5,064 nucleotides of DNA, taken from NCBI GenBank assembly GCA_905236405.1, contig CAJOQB010000159.1:1-5064 (forward strand). The letters are read 5' to 3'. The notes below the pieces were generated by a model, which ran no database searches, was not told where the DNA came from, and saw nothing but the letters and a program-made list of their open reading frames with translations. How positions within the stretch are numbered: the first letter of the stretch is position 1; the number at the start of each line of letters is the position of its first letter. The stretch comes from an uncultured Bacteroidales bacterium. GTDB lineage: Bacteria > Bacteroidota > Bacteroidia > Bacteroidales > P3. The position numbers were made by a program, and so were the translations under genes. This document shows positions 1 to 5,064 of this stretch, one piece after another.

Positions 1-1231
1 CCAAAGGCTTTACCTCGCCTAACACCGTGGTGGTCAGGAACTGGCAGTCGGGATAAAAGACAGCAATGAAATGGCGAGCCACTAAGTCGAAAACCTGTTT
101 CTCCTGACGGGTGAGGTTCACCGACGAGGGGTCGACACCCGTGGGGATGATGGCATGGTGGTCGGTGACCTTCGACGAGTCGAACACCTTCTTGCTCTTG
201 GGCAACTTCTTGCCACGCAGCGGCTCCATCAACGGCAGATAGGGCTTCAATCCATTGAGGATGGAGCCGCATTTGGGATAGATGTCGTCGCTCAGATAGG
301 TGGTGTCGACACGGGGATAGGTGGTCACTTTCTTCTCGTAGAGCGACTGTATGATTTTCAGCGTCTCGTCAGCCGAGAACGAGAATTTCTTGTTGCAGTC
401 AACCTGCAGCGATGTGAGGTCGAACAGTCGTGGCGGCGCCTCTTTGCCTTTCTTGGCCTCCACCTTGGTTATCTCGAAGTCGCGGTCTTGGATGCGAGCC
501 AACTCCTTCTCGCCCTCTTCCTGGCTTTCTATCTTGCCTTGGGTGGCGGTGAAAAGGGTGTCGCGGTAGACTGTCGACAGGACAAAATACTGCTGGGGCT
601 GGAAGTTCTGTATCTCCAACTGACGGTTGACAATCATGGCCAGCGTGGGGGTCTGCACCCGTCCTATCGACAACAGCTGGTTGCTGGTGCCATAGCGGAG
701 TGTGTACAGTCGTGTGGCGTTCATGCCCAACAGCCAGTCGCCCATGGCACGGCAAAGACCCGCCATGTAAAGCCGCTGGTACTCCTCCTGTGGTTTCAGC
801 TCGCTGAAGCCCTGACGGATGGCCTCGTCGGTCATCGACGATATCCACAGACGGCTCACGGGACAAGTGGCTTTGGCTTTCTGCATCACCCAACGCTGAA
901 TGAGCTCGCCCTCTTGTCCGGCATCGCCGCAGTTGACGATACGGTCGGCATGCTGCATCAGTTGCTCTATCACAGCAAACTGCCGCTTATAGGTATCATT
1001 CTCTATCAGTTTGATACCAAACGGATTGGGTATCATAGGCAGAAAACGGGTGTCCCAGTGTTTCCAGTCGATGCTGTAGTCGTGTGGCTCCTTCAAGGTG
1101 CAGAGGTGGCCATAGGTCCATGTCACCTGATAGCCGTTGCCCTCCATGTAGCCGTCATGCGACGACGTGGCGCCCAACACGCGGGCGATGTCGCGTGCCA
1201 CACTGGGTTTCTCGGCTATACAGACTATCAT
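1..1231 (-). CDS. topB: DNA topoisomerase III (type IA), N-terminal 410 residues, cut by the left window edge
   Basis: This is a type IA topoisomerase, which cuts one DNA strand through a 5'-phosphotyrosine and passes another strand through, decatenating and relaxing DNA during replication and recombination. The frame is open from ATG 1231 to the left edge. The start is well placed because the protein begins MIVCIAEKPSVARDIA, the expected TOPRIM opening with catalytic Glu7 and Lys8. The acidic TOPRIM motif is DAGQEGE at residues 103-109, giving Asp103 and Glu107. SIGRVQTPT lies at 188-196. The active-site segment TTYPRVD places the nucleophilic tyrosine at Tyr305, and HHAIIPTG follows at 358-365. 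These all fall in the order and spacing expected for TopB. The remaining C-terminal part (family length is about 650-700 residues) is outside the window. The gene starts 13 bp after prmA with no evident Shine-Dalgarno sequence, so it is probably the distal gene of a truA-prmA-topB operon. Identification is very secure. Confidence 0.97.
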   Translation of the reverse strand, partial: MIVCIAEKPSVARDIARVLGATSSHDGYMEGNGYQVTWTYGHLCTLKEPHDYSIDWKHWDTRFLPMIPNPFGIKLIENDTYKRQFAVIEQLMQHADRIVNCGDAGQEGELIQRWVMQKAKATCPVSRLWISSMTDEAIRQGFSELKPQEEYQRLYMAGLCRAMGDWLLGMNATRLYTLRYGTSNQLLSIGRVQTPTLAMIVNRQLEIQNFQPQQYFVLSTVYRDTLFTATQGKIESQEEGEKELARIQDRDFEITKVEAKKGKEAPPRLFDLTSLQVDCNKKFSFSADETLKIIQSLYEKKVTTYPRVDTTYLSDDIYPKCGSILNGLKPYLPLMEPLRGKKLPKSKKVFDSSKVTDHHAIIPTGVDPSSVNLTRQEKQVFDLVARHFIAVFYPDCQFLTTTVLGEVKPL

Positions 1232-1244
1232 AGTGCTTGTTATA

Positions 1245-2078
1245 TTATTGTTTTACAAATCTCAATGCCGTCCACTCGTCGCGTACCATCTGTCGGTCGA
1301 GGGTCAGACCCAACCGTTCGGCCTCCGACTGTATCTTGGCCACATCGCTCTGATAGAAGCCGCTGAAGAGGATGCTGCCGCCAGGGTTGAGCACGTTGAC
1401 ATAGCGCACCATGTCGCGGAGCAGGATGTTGCGGTTGATGTTGGCCAGTATCAAGTCGAAATGCTTGTCGGAGGTCAGGCACGTGGCATCGCCCAACAGA
1501 CAGTGTATCTCGGGCACTCCGTTGCGTACGATGTTCTCCAAAGCGTTGCGATAGGCCCACTCGTCGACATCGACAGCCTCGACATACGACGCGCCCTTCT
1601 TGGCAGCCAGGATAGCCAGCACCGCGGTACCGCTACCCATGTCAAGGACCCGTTTGCCCTTCACCTCTTCGTCACGCAACAGACTCAACATCATATAGGT
1701 GGTGGCGTGGTGTGCCGTACCGAACGACATCTTGGGCTCTATTTCTATCTCATACTCCACATCATTGCGATGAGGATGGAAGGGAGCACGCACCCAGCAG
1801 AAATCCTCCACCAACACTGGCTGATGGCCAGCTTCCCACACCTCGTTCCAGTTCTTGTCGGGCATCTCAGCCACCTCATAGCTTATCTGACATCCAGCAT
1901 CGGCAATGGCCTGTTTCAGAAACGCCTCGTCGTATTGGTCGGCAGGCACATAGGCTTTGACACCGTCCGGTATGTCGGTGAAGCTGTCGTAGGGGCCTTC
2001 GTCGCCCAATGCATAGACCATCAGGTCCTTGAAGGGGTCGAGCGGAGCAATATGCAGGGTTACTTCAATGTATTTCAT
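1245..2078 (-). CDS. prmA: Ribosomal protein L11 methyltransferase
   Basis: PrmA is a cytoplasmic SAM-dependent enzyme that methylates lysines and the N-terminus of ribosomal protein L11. The 277-residue product is close to the usual family length (E. coli is about 293). The N-terminal part to about residue 70 corresponds to the small L11-recognition domain. The catalytic domain has FGTAHHATT at 119-127 (family form FGTGTHPTT), the SAM-binding loop VLDMGSGTAVLAILAAKKGA at 144-163, an acidic ribose-binding region AVDVDEWA at 168-175, and ILANINRNIL at 210-219, the NxN substrate-site motif. Ala122 stands where a glycine is usual. The ATG at 2078 lies inside the 3' end of truA (14-bp overlap), which suggests translational coupling. 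No strong Shine-Dalgarno sequence is visible, as is common in Bacteroidota. The topB start follows 13 bp after the stop. A generic methyltransferase is a much less likely alternative, given the combined motifs. Confidence 0.96.
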   Translation of the reverse strand: MKYIEVTLHIAPLDPFKDLMVYALGDEGPYDSFTDIPDGVKAYVPADQYDEAFLKQAIADAGCQISYEVAEMPDKNWNEVWEAGHQPVLVEDFCWVRAPFHPHRNDVEYEIEIEPKMSFGTAHHATTYMMLSLLRDEEVKGKRVLDMGSGTAVLAILAAKKGASYVEAVDVDEWAYRNALENIVRNGVPEIHCLLGDATCLTSDKHFDLILANINRNILLRDMVRYVNVLNPGGSILFSGFYQSDVAKIQSEAERLGLTLDRQMVRDEWTALRFVKQ

Positions 2079-2868
2079 GGTTCGTTATTTTTTCTGGAGG
2101 ATTCATGGGACGTTGCCATATCTCATCCCAAGGGTAGTCCACTTTGGACAGGAACAGGGCCTGGGGCGGCATCGAGGTGCCGGCAGCGCAACGGTCTTTA
2201 CGCTCCACCACACGACGCAAGCCGTCGTAATCCAAGGCACCGCGTCCCACGTCAATCAGCGTGCCTGTAATGGCTCGTACCATGTTGCGGAGAAATCGGT
2301 TGGCTTTGATGGTGAACACCATCAGCTCGCCTTCACGGTCCCAATGGGCCTCGAAGAGATGGCAGATGTTGGTCTTCACCTGGGTATGCACCTTGGCGAA
2401 GGAGGTGAAGTCTTCATACTCCATCAGTATCTCCGCACCACGGTTCATCTTGTCGAGGTCGAGGGTGAAATAGGTGCGGGCATAGAGTCCCTGATGGAAC
2501 GGCAGCCGTTGGTCCGACAACTGGTAACGATAGGTGCGGGCCGTGGCGTCGAAACGGGCGTGGAAGTTATAGGGGACAGGAAAGATGTCGAATATACGCA
2601 GGTCGGCAGGCAGATAGCTGTTGAGCTTGAACACCAGATTGTCGGGCATTCCCCCACCCTCTGCGGTATCGAGGTCGAAATGGGCATAGTAGTCGCTGGC
2701 ATGGACGCCCGTGTCGGTCCTGCCACACCCCATGATGGCGATGGGGGTACGCAGCAGGGTGCCCAAAGCCTCCTCCAGTGTCTTTTGCACCGTCGGATCG
2801 TTGGGTTGCGTCTGCCATCCACAATAGTTTAACCCATTATATGCCATATGTATGCAAAACCTCGCCAT
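2065..2868 (-). CDS. truA: tRNA pseudouridine(38-40) synthase TruA
   Basis: TruA isomerises uridines 38, 39 and 40 in the tRNA anticodon stem-loop to pseudouridine. The 267-residue product matches the family's usual length. The N-terminus has the typical AYNGLNYCGWQTQP segment (9-22). The catalytic motif CGRTDTGVHA is at 48-57, with Asp52 as the expected nucleophile. FHARFDATARTYRY at 102-115 contains the conserved active-site tyrosine region. The C-terminal half has DFTSFAK (153-159), FLRNMVRAITGTLIDVGRG (192-210) and ALFLSKVDYP (237-246), all standard TruA blocks. ATG 2868 is preferred because it gives the normal short N-terminus and an in-frame TAA lies only six codons upstream (2884-2886). 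The gene is first in the truA-prmA-topB operon, and a promoter box lies about 29 bases upstream of its start. Its final 14 bases overlap prmA. Confidence 0.97.
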   Translation of the reverse strand: MARFCIHMAYNGLNYCGWQTQPNDPTVQKTLEEALGTLLRTPIAIMGCGRTDTGVHASDYYAHFDLDTAEGGGMPDNLVFKLNSYLPADLRIFDIFPVPYNFHARFDATARTYRYQLSDQRLPFHQGLYARTYFTLDLDKMNRGAEILMEYEDFTSFAKVHTQVKTNICHLFEAHWDREGELMVFTIKANRFLRNMVRAITGTLIDVGRGALDYDGLRRVVERKDRCAAGTSMPPQALFLSKVDYPWDEIWQRPMNPPEKITNHEIH

Positions 2869-2896
2869 ATCTTTTGCATTCCTTTATTTTAATCTG

Positions 2897-2904
2897 CAAA
2901 GATA
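2897..2904 (-). promoter_or_regulatory. Probable Bacteroidota-type promoter (-7 box TATCTTTG) for truA-prmA-topB
   Basis: On the minus strand the box reads TATCTTTG, an exact match to the TAnnTTTG -7 consensus recognised by the Bacteroidota primary sigma factor. Transcription would begin near 2890, leaving a 5' leader of roughly 20-24 nt before the truA ATG. No clear -33 TTG element is present at the expected distance. Instead, a 22-base all-A/T tract (2924-2945) sits just upstream and might act like an UP element. An AAAGGA stretch about 11 nt before the ATG could be a weak ribosome binding site. Position and match are seen directly; activity is inferred. Confidence 0.72.
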
Positions 2905-2999
2905 CGACTTTTTTCAGTTCTGCATAATATAATATATATATTTATGTAGGGAAATTGTTTTGCCCGCATTCCTTCACACAGGCGTCTGCATGGGTTCCC

Positions 3000-3035
3000 G
3001 CAGCATAGCAATTACCCTTCCCGCAGCTATGCTGC
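3000..3035. repeat. Perfect 10-bp inverted repeat with 16-nt spacer
   Basis: The left arm GCAGCATAGC (3000-3009) and right arm GCTATGCTGC (3026-3035) are exact reverse complements, separated by 16 nt. The right arm also belongs to a smaller hairpin, GCAGC-TAT-GCTGC (3023-3035), which would compete with the longer stem. On the minus-strand transcript the small hairpin is made first, and the long stem can form only after 3000 is transcribed. The repeat is certain; any regulatory role is speculative. Confidence 0.75.
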
Positions 3036-3039
3036 AACC

Positions 3040-3063
3040 CCTCCCACAGGCGCCTGCGGGAGG
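3040..3063 (-). repeat. Near-perfect 24-bp palindrome; strong hairpin in the folC-sense RNA
   Basis: CCTCCC (3040-3045) faces GGGAGG (3058-3063) around the core CAGGCGCCTG (3047-3056), with one non-complementary pair (A3046 opposite C3057). In RNA read from the minus strand this pair becomes G-U, so a 10-bp stem with a GCGC loop forms without a mismatch. In plus-strand RNA it would be an A-C mismatch. It begins 27 bases after the folC stop codon. No run of U follows, so it is not a canonical intrinsic terminator, but it could stabilise the folC mRNA 3' end or be part of a repeat element. Confidence 0.7.
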
Positions 3064-3089
3064 TAAAATACACGCCTCCTTGAACCCCT

Positions 3090-4412
3090 TTACTCGAGTG
3101 TCTCTTCGGTCAACACAGGGATGGCGTCGGCCACGAGGAAGATGCTGCCGGTGATAAGGATGACGTCGTTGGTGCCGGCATGGAGCTGGGCGGAGCGGAT
3201 GGCTTGCTCACATTGGGGATAGACCAATCCGCAACGACCAGTGGACTCGGCAGCTTGGGCCAACGTATGAACATCAAGGGCTCGGGGAGTGCTGGGTTGG
3301 GTGAAATAATAGACGGCGTCGGGAGGCAACAACTGGATGATATGCTGGTAGTCTTTGTCGTTGACACAGCCGTAGACCAGATGGAGCCGGTTGTATTTGA
3401 GCGTCTGTAACTTGGCAAGCATCGACTGGATGCCGTCGACGTTGTGGGCCGTCTCGCAGATGATGTCGGGGTGGGTGCCGTAGTATTCCCAACGGCCATG
3501 CAGGCCCGTGGCAGTCACCACCTGCATCAATCCCTCTCTCACATGGTTCTCTTCGATACGATAGCCCAGTCGACGCAACGCGTCGACAGCACATAACGCC
3601 GTAAGGACATTCTTCTGCTGATAGTCGCCCATAAGGGCAAAAAGCAGGTGTTTGTAGACAATGTCTTTGCCCGACAGGATGTCGACATCCAGCATATGGT
3701 CGTCGGTCATCGGGTTATTGACACGGACCTGATATTGCTGGTCGGCAAAGGTGATGGAACATTCCCACTTCTTGGCTTTGTCGTTGAACACCGGTTGTGT
3801 GGCCTCTTGGGTCTCCCCTATCACCACAGGGACATGGGGCTTGATGATGCCTGCCTTCTCACCGGCGATAGCCTCAAGGGTGTCGCCGAGGAACTGGGTG
3901 TGGTCGAAGCCGATGTTGGTGATGACCGAGAGGTCGGGGTGCACCACATTGGTAGAGTCGAGACGGCCGCCCATGCCCACCTCGATCACAGCCACATCCA
4001 CTTGGTGGACAGCGAAGCAGTGGAAAGCCATGCCCGTCATCATCTCGAAGAAAGAGAGGCTGTGTTCCTTGAAATAGTGCTTATGTGTTTCCACAAAGTT
4101 GATAACCTCTTCGACCGATATCATCTCGCCGTTGATACGCACCCGTTCTCGTAGGTCGACCAGATGGGGCGAGGTGTAGAGCCCCACCTTGTATCCTGCC
4201 TGCTGCAGGATGGAAGCCAGCGAGTGCGACACCGACCCCTTGCCGTTGGTGCCGGCCACATGGATGGCACGGAAACGGTCCTCGGGATGGCCCAAGTGTT
4301 CCATCAGTTGTTCGGTGTTGACCAAGTCGGCTTTGTAGGCCGAGGGGCCGATGAGGTGATAGGCGGGAAAGGCTTTCTCCAGAAAGTTGACTGTCTCTTT
4401 AAAGGTCATCAT
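3090..4412 (-). CDS. folC: Bifunctional folylpolyglutamate synthase / dihydrofolate synthase
   Basis: FolC uses ATP to join glutamate to dihydropteroate (making dihydrofolate) and to add further glutamates to reduced folates; it acts in the cytoplasm. The 440-residue length is normal. The N-terminal Mur-ligase-like ATPase domain has the P-loop GTNGKGS at 54-60, YTSPHLVDLRERVRING (79-95), EVGMGGRLDSTNV (144-156) and ITNIGFDHTQFLGDTLEAIA (164-183). This is followed by GEKAGIIK, whose Lys186 matches the usually carbamylated lysine. MGDYQQKN (261-268) and LHGRWE (304-309) lead into the C-terminal domain, which has ETAHNVDG (320-327; many family members have DGAHNP), YGCVNDKD (347-354) and TGSIFLVAD (421-429). 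Two adjacent ATG codons (4412 and 4409) could start the protein; the first is used here. It begins 6 bp after the stop of the upstream barrel gene, so co-transcription is likely. Whether both activities are present cannot be settled from sequence alone. Confidence 0.95.
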   Translation of the reverse strand: MMTFKETVNFLEKAFPAYHLIGPSAYKADLVNTEQLMEHLGHPEDRFRAIHVAGTNGKGSVSHSLASILQQAGYKVGLYTSPHLVDLRERVRINGEMISVEEVINFVETHKHYFKEHSLSFFEMMTGMAFHCFAVHQVDVAVIEVGMGGRLDSTNVVHPDLSVITNIGFDHTQFLGDTLEAIAGEKAGIIKPHVPVVIGETQEATQPVFNDKAKKWECSITFADQQYQVRVNNPMTDDHMLDVDILSGKDIVYKHLLFALMGDYQQKNVLTALCAVDALRRLGYRIEENHVREGLMQVVTATGLHGRWEYYGTHPDIICETAHNVDGIQSMLAKLQTLKYNRLHLVYGCVNDKDYQHIIQLLPPDAVYYFTQPSTPRALDVHTLAQAAESTGRCGLVYPQCEQAIRSAQLHAGTNDVILITGSIFLVADAIPVLTEETLE

Positions 4413-4418
4413 GGCAGC

Positions 4419-5064
4419 TTAGTGTTTCTTGGTGGGGATGGTATAAGTCAATCCCAGCATCACTCTCAGACGTTGGCTAGGATAGTGGCTCCAAAGGAAA
4501 TAACGTTGACAGAGGATATTGTCGGCCTTGACAAAGAACGAGAGTGCCCTGTTGTAGACATATTCCACTTCGGCGTCGAAGCCGTAACGGAGACCCAGCG
4601 TGTCGGTCATCACATAGTTGCCGTACTCGGAGTTGACAGCCGAGGTGTAGGCAGCATCGCCATACATCGGGCCCACCAGCAGGCCCTGCAGACCCACCAG
4701 CACCTTGTCCTTGTAGTTGACATGGGCGCCTAAGTGGGCGTCGAATTTGGGCTGATAGAGCAGCGGGAAGTCGCGATAGTCGGCATGGCTGTAGTAGTAG
4801 TTGCCACCCAGGTTGAGACGAATCATCTCGTCGTTGACAAACGTCAGGTCGGCGCCCACCATGGCTTTCTGATAATTGCGATAGTAGGGTACGAAGACAT
4901 TCCCCATAGCGTAGAGACTGTCGAGACGGAAGAGGAGCCCGTTGTTGTACAGCGTGTAGACAGCGTGGGCGTTGAGTTCAAGCTTCTTGTTGAAGCTGAA
5001 ACGCATACGGGCAAAGAGGTCATAGTGCGACGTGGCCTTGAGCATCGAAGCCGGAGCCACATAG
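4419..5064 (-). CDS. C-terminal part of an outer membrane beta-barrel protein, probably TonB-dependent-receptor-like
   Basis: The reading frame is open through the right edge, so only the last 214 residues are visible. A GTG at 5060-5058 is an internal valine preceded in frame by TAT, not a start. The visible part has alternating hydrophobic/polar segments typical of amphipathic transmembrane strands, rich in Tyr, Phe and Gly (for example AMVGADLTFV, RLNLGGNYYYS, KFDAHLGAHVNY, DKVLVGLQGLLVG, YGFDAEVEYVY). Polar turns separate them. The end, FFVKADNILCQRYFLWSHYP followed by a strand RLRVMLGLTYTI, strongly resembles the C-terminal strands of TonB-dependent receptors, where an N-hydrophobic pair, a (K/R)Y and a YP..G-type turn precede the last strand. 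It would sit in the outer membrane. The plug domain and TonB box are not visible, so substrate and even receptor status are unproven; another large porin-like barrel is possible. folC follows after 6 bp. Confidence 0.72.
   Translation of the reverse strand, partial: YVAPASMLKATSHYDLFARMRFSFNKKLELNAHAVYTLYNNGLLFRLDSLYAMGNVFVPYYRNYQKAMVGADLTFVNDEMIRLNLGGNYYYSHADYRDFPLLYQPKFDAHLGAHVNYKDKVLVGLQGLLVGPMYGDAAYTSAVNSEYGNYVMTDTLGLRYGFDAEVEYVYNRALSFFVKADNILCQRYFLWSHYPSQRLRVMLGLTYTIPTKKH

Larger units (their letters stand above)
2974..3065. repeat. GC-rich cluster of short palindromic repeats, spacing about 23 bp, between folC and truA
   Basis: This is the folC-proximal part of the only sizeable gene-free gap. 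It is strikingly different from the AT-rich promoter side. TTCCCGCAGC occurs twice, at 2995-3004 and 3018-3027, exactly 23 bp apart. A related CCCACAG begins another 23 bp on, at 3043. CACAGGCGTCTGC (2977-2989) and CACAGGCGCCTGC (3045-3057) match at 12 of 13 positions. So two core palindromes, a CAGGCGYCTG type outside and a GCAGCATAGC type inside, are arranged as outer-inner-inner-outer. This resembles an intergenic REP/BIME-type element or a structured 3' region of the folC transcript. There are no flanking CRISPR-like unique spacers and no open frame of note. Confidence 0.6.
2869..3089. other. Intergenic region between folC and truA
   Basis: This 221-bp gap holds two contrasting halves. 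The side next to folC (about 2961-3080) is GC-rich with palindromes and direct repeats. The side next to truA (about 2869-2950) is AT-rich, with a 22-base all-A/T tract and the -7 promoter box. No tRNA cloverleaf is recognisable. A 64-codon plus-strand frame crosses the repeats (2960-3154), but it lacks protein-like character and runs into the end of folC on the opposite strand, so it is not annotated as a gene. Confidence 0.8.

Noticed and set aside
155..1366. 403-codon plus-strand open frame opposite topB
   Set aside because: The minus strand carries unmistakable TopB motifs across the same bases. The plus-strand translation has no recognisable domain and is best explained as an antisense shadow allowed by codon bias.
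1167..2270. 367-codon plus-strand open frame opposite prmA and its junctions
   Set aside because: It overlaps three genes on the opposite strand, including the prmA catalytic motifs, and shows no protein family features of its own.
2029..2832. 267-codon plus-strand open frame opposite truA
   Set aside because: It mirrors TruA almost exactly in extent. The TruA motifs on the minus strand are complete, so this is a shadow.
3040..3063. Intrinsic terminator for folC
   Set aside because: The stem is strong, but the minus-strand sequence after it continues GGTTGC rather than a T-run, so the canonical criterion fails.
2974..3065. Possible CRISPR array because of the roughly 23-bp repeat spacing
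   Set aside because: The repeats are only 10-13 bp and degenerate, there are no unique spacers of regular length, and no cas genes are nearby.
2960..3154. 64-codon plus-strand frame in the intergenic repeats
   Set aside because: It is driven by repeat sequence, runs into the 3' end of folC on the opposite strand and has no visible ribosome binding site or known motif.
131..4160. GTCGAC occurs nine times in the window, well above a random expectation of about one
   Set aside because: All copies fall inside coding sequence and suit the local preference for GTC and GAC codons and TCG/CGA-rich codon pairs. They have no positional pattern suggesting a function.
3648..4733. Plus-strand open frames of 168 and 189 codons opposite folC and the barrel gene
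   Set aside because: Both are antisense to clear coding sequence and have no independent start context or domain.
5058..5060. GTG as start codon of the barrel protein
   Set aside because: The frame stays open upstream to the window edge and the visible part is clearly the C-terminal strands of a larger barrel. The GTG is an internal valine.

Overview
The window looks like ordinary chromosomal core-genome DNA from a member of the Bacteroidota, most likely Bacteroidales and possibly Prevotellaceae. The reasons are the protein variants (PrmA, TopB and FolC of the Bacteroidales type), start codons without strong Shine-Dalgarno sequences, a -7 promoter box of the form TAnnTTTG, and a TonB-dependent-receptor-like outer membrane barrel. 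The family-level placement is inference from the look of the proteins. All five genes are on the minus strand, so the window reads right to left.

Right-hand block (5064 to 3090): the last 214 codons of an outer membrane beta-barrel protein, whose 5' part lies beyond the window, are followed after 6 bp by a complete folC (folylpolyglutamate/dihydrofolate synthase). The tight spacing suggests co-transcription, although the two functions are not obviously related.

Intergenic gap (3089 to 2869, 221 bp): this is the only real non-coding stretch. Its folC-proximal half is GC-rich and packed with short inverted and direct repeats at roughly 23-bp spacing, forming a REP-like or structured-RNA region. 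Its truA-proximal half is AT-rich and carries a good Bacteroidota-type promoter for the next operon.

Left-hand block (2868 to 1): truA, prmA and topB form a compact operon. truA and prmA overlap by 14 bp, and prmA and topB are 13 bp apart. The first two genes modify components of the translation apparatus (tRNA pseudouridylation and ribosomal protein L11 methylation). The third encodes DNA topoisomerase III and runs off the left edge, with 410 codons visible.

I found no mobile element, CRISPR array, tRNA or rRNA, and no convincing new defence or biosynthetic system. The most interesting item is the repeat-rich segment between folC and truA. Several long plus-strand open frames exist but are antisense shadows of the minus-strand genes.
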